A DNA stretch of 64,000 bases, from NCBI RefSeq assembly GCF_007992095.1, contig NZ_BJZP01000008.1:144991-208990 (forward strand). The letters are read 5' to 3'. Below are positions 56,192 to 64,000 of this stretch, in pieces (the stretch's first letter is position 1; each line of letters opens with the position of its first letter). The notes under the pieces were generated by a model. That model saw only the letters and a list, made by a program, of their open reading frames with translations, did not search any database and was not told where the DNA came from. The position numbers and the translations under genes are program-made. Origin of the DNA: Paenirhizobium naphthalenivorans (GTDB lineage Bacteria; Pseudomonadota; Alphaproteobacteria; Rhizobiales; Rhizobiaceae).

Positions 56192-56863
56192 TCAGCTCCA
56201 GTCGATGCAGTACCCAAGGAAACGCTTGGAATCGACCGGATCAAAACCGAGCTTCTTGCGCAGCTTCTTGCGCAACTTGGAGATATGACTTTCCACCACG
56301 TTTTCTTCGACCTCTTCGTCGAAGATGCCGTAGATGGCATTGAAGATCTGGGTCTTGGAGACGCGGCGACCGCGGTTAACGACCAAATATTCCAGGATGC
56401 GACGCTCACGCCGCGGCAAGGGGAAGACATCACCCGAGATTTCCGGATCGCGACCGTCAGAGAACACCCGGATCGGGCCGATCTCCGTGAAGTTCGTGAT
56501 CGCCTTCAGCCGTCGACGGATCGCCGCCGCCCGCGCCAGGATCTCCCTGGGATGAACCGGCTTCCTAACGACATCATCGACGCCACAATCGAACAAGGCC
56601 AAAGTGGCCTCGAGCGAGGGCTGATCACTAACCGCAATGACCGGCGCCTGGGTCCGATCACGAATCGCCCTTGGCAACTCATGCGTGCAATCACCTTGCC
56701 CCAGCAAAAAGGCTTCGACTGCAGCGATATCAGAATCAGCTGCCGTGTTCACCCATTCTCCAAATTCGACCGGATCAAATCCGGTCGATGGAATCCCTTC
56801 ACGTCCAAATAAGGAAGTGTACCCTTCTTTCACGAGCTCACGCTCATCTACCACTACGATCAT
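56192..56863 (-). CDS. rem: OmpR-type motility regulator Rem
   Basis: A 223-residue response-regulator-like protein. It has a receiver fold ([14 protein letters not shown] with acidic residues at 6-7) and a winged-helix output domain ([46 protein letters not shown] in register). At the place expected for the phospho-accepting Asp there is Glu50. Rem activates late flagellar genes in rhizobia downstream of VisNR. Its position between the transglycosylase and flgE genes is the known one. CtrA-box-like sequences and a 12-base palindrome lie upstream. Confidence 0.9.
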   Translation of the reverse strand: MIVVVDERELVKEGYTSLFGREGIPSTGFDPVEFGEWVNTAADSDIAAVEAFLLGQGDCTHELPRAIRDRTQAPVIAVSDQPSLEATLALFDCGVDDVVRKPVHPREILARAAAIRRRLKAITNFTEIGPIRVFSDGRDPEISGDVFPLPRRERRILEYLVVNRGRRVSKTQIFNAIYGIFDEEVEENVVESHISKLRKKLRKKLGFDPVDSKRFLGYCIDWS

Positions 56864-56954
56864 TCGTCCGCCTCCGAATCAGTGTGGTGCCTCGATGTAC
56901 TATCGGTACGAATCGAGCGAATCAGGGACAACTAGATGATGTTAATGGTAGGTA

Positions 56955-57056
56955 TTAACAATTGATTAACACCCCCCTGCCGATTTGAACTACATGTAGT
57001 ATCATCTTAACTTTAATGGCACTATTTTCTTAAGCAAAAGTTAACACATGGTTAAC
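56955..57056 (-). promoter_or_regulatory. rem upstream region with CtrA-box-like arrays and a palindrome
   Basis: TTAA-N7-TTAAC occurs at 56955-56970. TTAA-N7-TTAA-N7-TTAAC at 57030-57056 gives two boxes sharing a half-site with an 11-bp period. Between them ACTACATGTAGT (56989-57000) is a perfect 12-base palindrome. The boxes lie about 90 and 165-195 bp upstream of the rem start. CtrA boxes are TTAA-N7-TTAA(C); the palindrome could serve a LuxR-type regulator such as VisNR. Protein assignments are inferred. Confidence 0.6.
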
Positions 57057-57142
57057 AAGCAGGGGGCGCCGCCCCTTTGCGTCCACATTCTGGACACATT
57101 GCGCAAATCGCCACCTCAGCGTCTGTCTAGTGCAAAATCTTG

Positions 57143-57718
57143 CTATTCACCGCAAAATTTCCGGGCACTGGCCGTCCATTTTCCATAGCCAGTCGCCACC
57201 AGATTTGCGATCACCCGACACACGTAGCGCTTCTGTGCCGGGTCATTGTTCGGTCCCGCATGGTACCTGGCCACGGCCATCGTCCACGTTTCATGACGAT
57301 CGTGTAGGTTGCGAAGAAAGCGGGCCGCATATTCAACATTGGCCTGAGGATCAAACATGGCTTGCACGGAGGCGAAATGCTCACCGTGAAAGTGCTGGTT
57401 AATCTGCATGCAGCCGATATCGATCAGTCTTGCACCCTTCCGCCGCTCGTCAACGAAAGCCCGTAGCGCGTCGGCTTCGCTGTCGAAGAACATCGGCTTT
57501 CCCTCGACGTTCATCGCAAAGGGTTGCAACGTTCCTTTCTTGCCTGTCTCCGTCAAGCCGACGGAATAAAGGATACCTTCCGGGACCGCATATTTTCGCG
57601 CGGCGGCCTGGATCTCCCGTTCGCAGGCGCCCGTCGAGGCCTCTGCATCAAAGGTAGACGTCGCCAGAGCGAGAAGCACCAGCCCCGCCAACGCCGGCCT
57701 GAGCCGCACTCGTGTCAT
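57143..57718 (-). CDS. lytic transglycosylase of the flagellar cluster
   Basis: A 191-residue secreted protein. It has a signal peptide (LRPALAGLVLLALATSTFDAEAS) followed by an SLT/lysozyme-like domain: REIQAAARKYAVPEGILYSVGLTETGK with the catalytic Glu, then IDIGCMQINQHFHG and NVEYAARFLRNLHDRH and VARYHAGPN. It should cut peptidoglycan to let the rod through, complementing the FlgJ-like protein that lacks this activity. The ATG 57718 lies inside the fliK end, overlapping it by 71 bases in another frame. Confidence 0.88.
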   Translation of the reverse strand: MTRVRLRPALAGLVLLALATSTFDAEASTGACEREIQAAARKYAVPEGILYSVGLTETGKKGTLQPFAMNVEGKPMFFDSEADALRAFVDERRKGARLIDIGCMQINQHFHGEHFASVQAMFDPQANVEYAARFLRNLHDRHETWTMAVARYHAGPNNDPAQKRYVCRVIANLVATGYGKWTASARKFCGE

Positions 57719-59186
57719 CTGACGTCTTCTCCGCCCCGCTTGCCCTTGAGGTTCCAGCCTGCGTCTGAGCTTCACGACGCTCGCCGCTGCCACTACCACC
57801 CTGGGCCCCGCCATTAGCCTGCTGACCGGTCTGCTGCCCCTGGGCGCCCGTCTGGCCACCGTCGGCACGGTCACCGCTGCCAACGGCGAGACTGATCTGC
57901 ACCTGGTCCACGGCGAAGCCATGCGCCTTAAGCGCCTTGAGCATATCGCCCTGATCATCACGTAGCGCCTTGTAGGCTGCATGGGTCTCGACCGTCAGCT
58001 GGACCGAGAGCTCGTCGCCGGTCAACCGCAGCGTCGCGGTCACCTTGCCAAGCTCGATCGGACTCATCTGCAGCTTCAGGGTATTGACGACCTTGCCAGA
58101 ACTTGACTGGCTCGCCGCGTTGGCAAGCTCCGACCCCGGCAGCATTGCGCTAGCCCATTCGCCATCACCCATGATCGCCGCAGTGATCCCGGCGGCATTG
58201 GTCGAGGCCGGTGCGATATAGCGCCGGGCGTCGAGGACGGTGACCGTCTGCCCGGCATCCTTCGCCGCGCCAATATCGTATTTGGTCATTTCGCCATCGG
58301 ACGAACCAACGCTCATCTGCAGCGTCTGGCCTTTACCGTCTGCTCGCTGGAAGCGAAACGAACGATCCGCATCGGCGGTCGTGGCTTCAGTCGTGGCTTC
58401 AGTCGTGGTTTCGCTCGCGGTGCCGGCGTTCGAGGACAGCTCACTCCGCACCATCGCACGCGTGATCTGGATCTCTTCGGTGGCCTCTGTGACAACGGCC
58501 CCGTCAGTGGCAGCCGCAATGCGGGCGGGCGCGGTGAAGGCTGCCTGCTCTGCCGACACTGCTGTGCCGTTCAGTAGCGTCAGGACATCACCGATCTCCG
58601 ACACCTGGGTTGCGGACGTCTCGTCCGTCTCCGCAGTGATCGTGGTTTCGACCTCACCCGTATCCGCGGGTTCATCGCTCTTTTGGGCCTTCGCGCCCTT
58701 CGTTGTCTGGGCATGTTGGGCCACGGTCGCAGCCTGACCGGCGCCAAGCGCCTCTGCGGTTGCCGTCGCGCCGATGGTGATTGGCGCGCCATTGCCCCCC
58801 TTGGTCGTCTTGCGGACAGCGACCGGCGACGCGTCCGCTGTGGTCGTCTCCTCGGCACCGGCGTCACCTGCCGTTGCAGTTTCCGCACTTGTCACGCTTG
58901 CGGCTCGGGACAGAGAGGTTCTGGAGAGATCGATCAGCGGACGGCTCGGCCTGGCACTGTCGGCCTCGGTGGCCTTGACTTCCGTCTCGGCACCATCGCC
59001 GGTGGCCGGCGACGCGACGTCTCCTTTGTCCTCATGCTGGGCGCCTTTGCGGCCACTATGCCCGGCGTTGGAGAGGGCATTGAAGAACCCGTTTCCCGCT
59101 TCCGTGTCAGCTCGTTGCGACGCGGTGTTGCCCGTGAGTGTGGTTTCCGCGCTCGTAACTTTCGGAGCCAGGGCCGTTTCGATCAT
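57648..59186 (-). CDS. fliK: flagellar hook-length control protein FliK (MotD)
   Basis: A 512-residue protein. The first 330 or so residues are low-complexity, rich in Ala, Thr, Glu and Ser, as expected of the ruler part. The C-terminal hook-length-control domain follows (LKLQMSPIELGKVTATLRLT, then SVQLTVETHAAYKALRDDQ and LKALKAHGFAVDQVQISL), and then a Gly/Gln-rich tail. Rhizobial literature first named this gene motD. The ATG shares one base with the motC stop (TGATG). Confidence 0.9.
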   Translation of the reverse strand: MIETALAPKVTSAETTLTGNTASQRADTEAGNGFFNALSNAGHSGRKGAQHEDKGDVASPATGDGAETEVKATEADSARPSRPLIDLSRTSLSRAASVTSAETATAGDAGAEETTTADASPVAVRKTTKGGNGAPITIGATATAEALGAGQAATVAQHAQTTKGAKAQKSDEPADTGEVETTITAETDETSATQVSEIGDVLTLLNGTAVSAEQAAFTAPARIAAATDGAVVTEATEEIQITRAMVRSELSSNAGTASETTTEATTEATTADADRSFRFQRADGKGQTLQMSVGSSDGEMTKYDIGAAKDAGQTVTVLDARRYIAPASTNAAGITAAIMGDGEWASAMLPGSELANAASQSSSGKVVNTLKLQMSPIELGKVTATLRLTGDELSVQLTVETHAAYKALRDDQGDMLKALKAHGFAVDQVQISLAVGSGDRADGGQTGAQGQQTGQQANGGAQGGSGSGERREAQTQAGTSRASGAEKTSDDTSAAQAGVGGAGASRSGDVYL

Positions 59187-60496
59187 CAGTTTGTGCCTTC
59201 TTGCTTCAAGAGGTCGTCGATGGCATCAAGCTTGCTGCGGCCACTATCGACGAAAGACCGGAACTCCGGATCCTGATCTTGCTTGCTCACTGCCGCTGTC
59301 ACAGCGTTACCTGGCGTTGCACCGACCGGAAGCGGAGCAAGTGCCGTCGGGTCCTGCTGTTCCGTTGCTGACGCTTCGGAAACGGAAGCATCATTCGGAG
59401 TGGATACCGTCTGGAAAGCTTGCACCTGGCCGTCCGGTTCCAATCCAAACTGCGGCTTACGCACGACTTCCTCGGCGATTGCCGCCGCCGCGTCGCGCAG
59501 GGCACGATCGGAGGGCGAGAGGATTTCGTCGGGGATGGCGGCAATCGCGGCCATAGCCGCGCCGACCTTTTCCGTCGGGATGCCCGCAAGCCCGCCATAA
59601 AGGTTAGCGAGAGCGTCTGCCCCCTCTGCTGTGCCTGACAACAACCTTGCCCTGTCGGCAGCCTGACGGGCCATGTCTTTAAGTCCTTTGATCGCCGCCT
59701 TGCGAGCTATTCGCAGATAGACCTCCCGCTGACGCTCATTGTCCATGTAGGCGAGTACCGAATCGATCCCCGAGTCATCAAAGGCCTCATGGTGCTCGAC
59801 CACCAACTGAACAAAAAGGTCCGCAAACTGGCTGGCATAGGGCGAATGCAGGAAACGACGGGCATAGCGATTGGCATAACCCGACGCCTTGCCGACCATG
59901 CCACCCTCGACAGCGACGGCGAGTGAGCGGCGCAACGCTGCCTCTTCGACGATCGTGCCCGGCGCGGTCAACCTTGCCCAGTCATAGAATTTCAATGCCT
60001 GCACCGGATCCCGCGAGATCATCACGTTGCCGGCGACAAGCGCAAGATAGGGGGCGATCTTGGCATCGCGGTATTCGGTCACCATGTCGCCGAGGGTCTT
60101 GGCGATCAGCGTCCCCTTGCCGGATAGATATTTGCGCAGCGCATCGGTGACCCGGCTGTCGAAATTGCCGTCGATGTCGCGGGCGACGAGGAACTCAAGG
60201 GTCGCAGGATTGCCGCCGCTCATGGCATATACCAAGGTGGCATCGACATTGCGCGGCTCGGCGAAGATCGACGGATCTGCACCGCGGAGCCGTTTGTCGA
60301 TCGTCTCCAGCATGAAACGCTGCATCTCTGCGGCGGAGTGATCGCCGAGCACAACGGAATCCTGCACAAACTGTAACGAGCGCAGCATCTTGTAAGGCTC
60401 GATCCCGTCCATGTCCTCGGCCCGCGAAACGCCGGCCGAAACGAGGCCGAAGAGCGCAAGGGCCGGAAACAGACGCTGCAGTTTCACGCATCCCAT
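59186..60496 (-). CDS. motC: periplasmic motility protein MotC
   Basis: A 436-residue protein with a signal peptide (FPALALFGLVSAGVSRA) and a helical repeat body (EPYKMLRSLQFVQDSVVLGD, then VVEHHEAFDDSGIDSVLAYM). It ends in a low-complexity stretch. MotC is specific to rhizobia, acts in the periplasm with MotB and supports flagellar rotation. It starts four bases after motB and is coupled to fliK. Confidence 0.9.
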   Translation of the reverse strand: MGCVKLQRLFPALALFGLVSAGVSRAEDMDGIEPYKMLRSLQFVQDSVVLGDHSAAEMQRFMLETIDKRLRGADPSIFAEPRNVDATLVYAMSGGNPATLEFLVARDIDGNFDSRVTDALRKYLSGKGTLIAKTLGDMVTEYRDAKIAPYLALVAGNVMISRDPVQALKFYDWARLTAPGTIVEEAALRRSLAVAVEGGMVGKASGYANRYARRFLHSPYASQFADLFVQLVVEHHEAFDDSGIDSVLAYMDNERQREVYLRIARKAAIKGLKDMARQAADRARLLSGTAEGADALANLYGGLAGIPTEKVGAAMAAIAAIPDEILSPSDRALRDAAAAIAEEVVRKPQFGLEPDGQVQAFQTVSTPNDASVSEASATEQQDPTALAPLPVGATPGNAVTAAVSKQDQDPEFRSFVDSGRSKLDAIDDLLKQEGTN

Positions 60497-60500
60497 AATT

Positions 60501-61748
60501 TCACCCCTGATCTGCTTGAATCAGGATCTCGATGCGGCGGTTGGCGTCGGCGAGCGGATCGTTCGGCACCTGAAGGCGGCGGTCGGCAAAGCCCGATACC
60601 TGCTCCACCCGAGCCTCGCTAAGGCCGCCGCGCACCAGCATGTAATAAGCACTGTGGGCACGCGCCATGGAGAGGCGCCAGTTGTCGTTCTCCACCCCCT
60701 TGAACTGCCGACCGTCGGTGTGCCCGCGAATGACGATCGCTCCCTGGCGTCCGGCCAGGAGCTTACCGATCCGCTCCATCGCCACGACCAGGTCCTTGCG
60801 CGGCACGGCAGAGCCAACGTTGAACATAGGCGCATCCTGCTGGTCGGTAATCGTCACGAGCAAGCCACCCTCTGCCGGAGTGACAATCAGCCCCTCCGCA
60901 AGCTTGCCGGACACGCCGCCGATTTCCTTTTCGATATCGGCCTTCAATGCCTCGGCCGCCTTCATCTTGGCATCAACAGCTTCGGCTCCAGTTTTCTCGG
61001 ACTTACCATCCTTAGTCATCTCTGACTTACCGACCTGCGCCACTTCAGCGAGAGGATCAGCCGGTTTCTGCTTCGGCGTGACAAGCGCGACCTGCTGCTC
61101 ACCGTCGCTGGGCTTCACGTTCTCGACCGTCGTCGGGGACGTATCCTGCTTGCCTGGCTTGCCCTTGAGGTTCTGCACCTGCTGGGTCCAGAAATCCGGA
61201 TCGAAGGGGTCCCGATATGCCTCGCCGCCCTCGGCACCAGTCGAAGGTCCAGAGTCGGACGCGCCGCCCTCGCCCTTGGCGCTGACATTCGCCTGTTGCC
61301 CAACTTCCTGAGCGATCTCGGCAAGGACAGAGTAGGGGTTCTCGAAGAGATCTGCTTCCGAATAATTGGTCTGATCGCCCGAACTCGTGGTTTGATCCTC
61401 ACCGGACGCCGCGGCAGACCCGACTGTTTCTGCTTTTCCGTCGACCTGGGATCGCTCTTGCTTCTGTTCACCGTCTGCCTGATCGACGGGTTTCTTCAAC
61501 CCTTTTTCGGTCGGCTTCTCGTCCGAGAGCTTGATCGGGTTGAAATAGCTGGCGACCGAGGCTTTCGTCTCTTCATTGGCCGCATTGACGAGCCACATCA
61601 CCAGGAAGAACGCCATCATAGCTGTCATGAAGTCAGCATAGGCGATCTTCCAGGCACCGCCATGGGCACCATCGTGGTCACCGCCGCCATGGCGCTTGAT
61701 GATGATGATCTCGTTTTTTCCGTGATGATGGTTTTCGCTATCGCTCAT
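60501..61748 (-). CDS. motB: flagellar motor stator protein MotB
   Basis: A 415-residue stator subunit. It has a His-rich cytoplasmic start, one transmembrane helix AYADFMTAMMAFFLVMWLVN with the proton-carrying Asp at residue 39, a plug region and a C-terminal OmpA-like peptidoglycan-binding domain (IVIRGHTDGRQF, MARAHSAYYMLV, NRRIEILI). Between them lies a polar linker of about 190 residues, far longer than in enteric MotB. motA is not in this window. The start overlaps the previous gene by ATGA. Confidence 0.93.
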   Translation of the reverse strand: MSDSENHHHGKNEIIIIKRHGGGDHDGAHGGAWKIAYADFMTAMMAFFLVMWLVNAANEETKASVASYFNPIKLSDEKPTEKGLKKPVDQADGEQKQERSQVDGKAETVGSAAASGEDQTTSSGDQTNYSEADLFENPYSVLAEIAQEVGQQANVSAKGEGGASDSGPSTGAEGGEAYRDPFDPDFWTQQVQNLKGKPGKQDTSPTTVENVKPSDGEQQVALVTPKQKPADPLAEVAQVGKSEMTKDGKSEKTGAEAVDAKMKAAEALKADIEKEIGGVSGKLAEGLIVTPAEGGLLVTITDQQDAPMFNVGSAVPRKDLVVAMERIGKLLAGRQGAIVIRGHTDGRQFKGVENDNWRLSMARAHSAYYMLVRGGLSEARVEQVSGFADRRLQVPNDPLADANRRIEILIQADQG

Positions 61749-62395
61749 CCCAGAACCTTCTTCAGGCTAGCCGCAAAGGCCGAAATCCGCGTCACAAGCA
61801 CAGTGCCTTCGACGTCGGCGGAAAGATCCAGATCCTCATCCTCGACATGACGCAGGCCTTCGGCCATCTCCGGCATGCGGGCGACCAACAGGTCAAAGAG
61901 CACTCGCGGTCCTTTTAGCGTAATCGTGGCACCTTGGCCGTCAGCGACCGCGGCCGTCAGCAGATCGGCAAGATCAGCCACTGCCTTTTCAGCGACCGCC
62001 TGCGACAGGAAGGGGGCAATCGCCGTCGCAGCATGTTCGCTGACGGCGAACGCCATCTCAGCGACTGCCCGCTCAAGGCCGGCGGCCAACCGGCTGGCGG
62101 CCTCTCCCATCACACGAGCCTCAAGCGCCGCCATGGCCTCCGCATGAGCCGCTTCCAGGGCGGCCAGTTCAGACGCGTGTTTTTGGCTAAGTTCGGCGGT
62201 CGCCGCTTCATGGCCTTCGGCGTAGGCTGCTCTTCGCTCCGCCTCAAGGTCGACCGGCTCTGCTTCTGGAATGGCTGGAAAATCGAGATCGAAGGACGAC
62301 TCGGCAGGCATCGAAAAGTCGCTGCCAATCACGCCCGCCGGGGCGGACGCAGGCGCGGAAAAATCCTTCAGATAGTGGGCGAGCGGCATGCTCAT
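61745..62395 (-). CDS. coiled-coil protein upstream of motB, possibly FliH-like
   Basis: A 216-residue acidic protein. It has a short unstructured start, a long Ala/Glu coiled coil (AERRAAYAEGHEAATAELSQKHASELAALEAAHAEAM in register, about 55-110) and a globular end (LADLLTAAVADGQGATITLKGPRVLFDLLVARMPE). The YAEGHEAA motif followed by a coiled coil and an export-stator-like C-terminus recalls FliH, but it is not certain. An AAGGGAG lies about ten bases before ATG 62395. It is the first gene of the motB-motC-fliK transcript. Confidence 0.7.
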   Translation of the reverse strand: MSMPLAHYLKDFSAPASAPAGVIGSDFSMPAESSFDLDFPAIPEAEPVDLEAERRAAYAEGHEAATAELSQKHASELAALEAAHAEAMAALEARVMGEAASRLAAGLERAVAEMAFAVSEHAATAIAPFLSQAVAEKAVADLADLLTAAVADGQGATITLKGPRVLFDLLVARMPEMAEGLRHVEDEDLDLSADVEGTVLVTRISAFAASLKKVLG

Positions 62396-62711
62396 CGGCG
62401 CGCATCTCCCTTGGCAAGAATTGCCGGTATCCGGTCTCGGCAATACGAACCTCCCCTGAGGGGCTTACAAAAATTCGGAACACGCATAGTCATCATGCCA
62501 TCCAGTACCGGTTTCATTTATCCGGATCGAACCACGTGGCGCCTGGCGAAAGTGCCAATTGCCTTGAGCGAGACTAGGAGCCCAAACTTGTGCGAGGATT
62601 AAGGTGTTGGACCGCGCCAGGGCAGTTGCGCGGTCCAACGGTTCCACCTTATGCCGATGACCGGTGGCACGGTAGAAAGGAAGAGATTCAACGCCGGCCC
62701 GTTGTGACACC
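62396..62711. other. intergenic region between the flagellin and the motBC operon
   Basis: A 316-bp gap. It contains TTGCCG-N11-CGGCAA (62430-62452), close upstream of the FliH-like gene and therefore possibly an operator, a CCCCTGAGGGG hairpin-forming run just beyond it, and the 11-bp stem-loop at 62607-62638. No convincing ORF was seen. Confidence 0.5.
62607..62638 (-). terminator. stem-loop after the flagellin gene
   Basis: A perfect 11-bp stem TTGGACCGCGC / GCGCGGTCCAA with a 10-base loop, about 75 bp after the flagellin stop. No T run follows on the minus strand (CACCTTAATCC), so it may stabilise the flagellin message or be a weak terminator. Confidence 0.5.
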
Positions 62712-63674
62712 TCACTTGAACAGGGTGAGGATGTTTTCAGCGTTGGTATTGGCGATCGACAGCGCCTGAATGCCGAGCTGCTGTTGGGTCTGCAGAGCCT
62801 TGAGCCGCGTCGACTCCTCATTCATATCGGCGTCAACCAGACGACCGACGCCCTTGTCGATCACGTCCATCAGTGTCGAGACAAATTCGTCCTGCAATTC
62901 GATACGGCTGGTGATCGCGCCGAGAGTCGAGGCCGAGTCGGTCAGCTTCTGCAGCATCGCGTCAACCGCGCTGATCATGCCATCCAGTTCATCGTCGCTC
63001 ATAGACGTTGTCAGGATGACTTCCGAACCGGTTGCAGCAGTCGTCGAGCCCGCGTCAATCAGGAAGTAGGTTGCAACCGTGGTCGTGGCGCCGGAGGGTT
63101 GCTCGACCTCGAAGCCCTTGGTCAACACACCATAGTTGGCGTCGTTGGTATCAATCAGCACGGATTCTGAGGTATCGAAGGCAAGTGTCGTGACCGAAAC
63201 CGCACCATCGGCGGAACGGTTGAAGGACGCGACGATCTCCTTGGTGCCAGGCGCGGTGATGGATTCGTTATAGAGCCAGTTCTCGCCGGAGAACGAGGCG
63301 GACTCGGAAATTGCCGCTAGCTGATTCTTGAGCTCGGTCAGTTCCTTGTTGATCTTGCTCTTGTCGACACCAGGCTCGCGAGCGGCGACCAGCTTGGACT
63401 TGATCTCAGTCACCACCCCAACCGCGGATTCGAGACCCGTATAGGCGGTGTCGGTCTTGGCGGCGCCAAGGCCAAGGGCGTCTTGAACGGTGGAGAGTGC
63501 GGAATTGTCCGAACGCATGGTGGTCGCGATAGACCAATAGGCGGCGTTGTCGGCGGCGGTCGCGACACGGTAGCCGGAGGATACACGCGCCTGCGTCTCC
63601 TCCATGTTCGAATCAATTGTGCGGAGAGTTTGCAATGCCGCCATAGCGGCGGTGTTGGTCATGATGCTGGTCAT
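62712..63674 (-). CDS. flagellin
   Basis: A 320-residue flagellin. It has conserved N-terminal (SIMTNTAAMAALQTLRTID, RVSSGYRVATAADNAAYW) and C-terminal (RLKALQTQQQLGIQALSIAN, AENILTLFK) coiled-coil domains around a variable centre (about 140-225). Rhizobia usually encode several linked flagellins, and which paralogue this is (flaA-D) cannot be told here. ATG 63674 is the family start; the upstream in-frame ATG adds atypical residues. Two CtrA-box-like sequences lie 115-155 bp upstream. Confidence 0.93.
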   Translation of the reverse strand: MTSIMTNTAAMAALQTLRTIDSNMEETQARVSSGYRVATAADNAAYWSIATTMRSDNSALSTVQDALGLGAAKTDTAYTGLESAVGVVTEIKSKLVAAREPGVDKSKINKELTELKNQLAAISESASFSGENWLYNESITAPGTKEIVASFNRSADGAVSVTTLAFDTSESVLIDTNDANYGVLTKGFEVEQPSGATTTVATYFLIDAGSTTAATGSEVILTTSMSDDELDGMISAVDAMLQKLTDSASTLGAITSRIELQDEFVSTLMDVIDKGVGRLVDADMNEESTRLKALQTQQQLGIQALSIANTNAENILTLFK

Positions 63675-63787
63675 CTTGCGCCCCAAAAAGTGTACGGGAC
63701 ATGCCGGATTTCCAAAAATCACCGGCGACGACGGCTTGCTTCATGCTTATCGGCCAGCTGTTTGCCCTGGTGACCGACCCGACGTTC

Positions 63788-63829
63788 TTAACGAATGCTT
63801 AATGATATTAGAGTTAACAATTGGTTAAC
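63788..63829 (-). promoter_or_regulatory. two CtrA-box-like sequences upstream of the flagellin
   Basis: TTAA-N7-TTAA at 63788-63802 and TTAA-N7-TTAAC at 63814-63829. The second has the full TTAAC end and its left half also reads GTTAAC, making GTTAAC-N5-GTTAAC. Their starts are 26 bp apart. Confidence 0.55.
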
Positions 63830-63917
63830 GCAATAAGGATTTGTTAATCCATCTAAACAAAACGTAAAGAAATTGGTGCGAGATTTCGCGCCATACATTT
63901 CCATCATCGGGAAAACG

Positions 63918-63945
63918 AAAAAGCCGCGGTCCGAAGACCGCGGCT
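63918..63945 (-). terminator. terminator of a gene beyond the right edge
   Basis: On the minus strand AGCCGCGGTC-TTCG-GACCGCGGCT forms a 10-bp stem with a stable UUCG loop followed by TTTTCGTTTTC. The last bases of the window read AAG-TAA-TAA on the minus strand (64000 to 63992), consistent with the Lys-stop end of another gene, plausibly a flagellin. Confidence 0.85.
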
Positions 63946-64000
63946 CGAGGTTTGTGCTGCAAGGGTTGGGCCAAAGAGCCCGCCCTTCCCCTTATTACTT

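Noticed and set aside
58376..58410. Short direct repeat inside fliK
   Set aside because: It encodes repeated Thr/Ala/Glu residues in the low-complexity ruler region; this is a normal coding repeat, not a CRISPR or satellite.

Overview
The window is a stretch of GC-rich chromosome from an alphaproteobacterium of the Rhizobiaceae. The evidence is its gene content and gene order: a motB-motC-fliK-rem-flgE-flgK-flgL-flaF-flbT-flgD-fliQ-flhA-fliR flagellar cluster, an aglR/aglEFGAK alpha-glucoside locus, zwf-pgl-edd, a phasin gene beside a cbrA-type kinase, and acetoacetyl-CoA synthetase next to potFGHI. From memory this resembles Sinorhizobium meliloti, but no species is assigned. No insertion sequence, prophage, CRISPR array or rRNA operon was seen.

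Layout. 1-1.2 kb: the end of a HupE/UreJ-like gene and an EamA exporter. 1.4-2.8 kb: a UDP-glucuronate epimerase preceded by a decayed UDP-glucose dehydrogenase tail and a tRNA-His gene. 2.96-7.6 kb: phasin and the large sensor kinase CbrA. 7.9-14.2 kb: an orphan iron-type ABC permease, acetoacetyl-CoA synthetase, an AsmA-like protein and a small membrane protein. 14.25-18.3 kb: potFGHI putrescine uptake. 18.5-21.8 kb: a RamB/ScfR-like regulator divergent from isocitrate lyase. 21.9-24.7 kb: a LysR regulator, two small ORFs and an HI0933-type flavoprotein. 24.8-27.6 kb: a puuA/puuB-like pair for gamma-glutamylation and oxidation of putrescine. 27.7-31.8 kb: zwf-pgl-edd (Entner-Doudoroff upper part). 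31.9-35.6 kb: a membrane-anchored DUF2778 protein, a divergent SDR/LysR pair and a PilZ-like protein. 35.7-43.5 kb: the alpha-glucoside operon aglEFGAK with divergent aglR. 43.5-45.4 kb: folD and a WecG/TagA/CpsF glycosyltransferase. 45.8-63.7 kb: flagellar genes, all on the minus strand, ending with one flagellin and, at the window edge, a terminator that probably belongs to another gene.

How the parts fit. The metabolic half suggests use of plant-derived carbon and nitrogen: alpha-glucosides enter by Agl and are burned through Zwf-Pgl-Edd, putrescine enters by Pot and is degraded by PuuA/PuuB-like enzymes, and C2/ketone units pass through isocitrate lyase and acetoacetyl-CoA synthetase, with the phasin marking polyhydroxybutyrate storage. 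The most notable regulatory pattern is a set of TTAA-N7-TTAA sequences, the core of the alphaproteobacterial CtrA box. They lie upstream of rem (three, two of them fused in an 11-bp-period array), upstream of the flagellin (two) and upstream of cbrA (one). Since CbrA-type kinases act upstream of CtrA, the window may hold both an input and outputs of the same cell-cycle circuit. No clearly novel multi-gene system was found. The least understood genes are the flagellar proteins of unknown function at the fliR end, the active-site-deficient SDR protein, and a possible short transcript beside the acetoacetyl-CoA synthetase gene.
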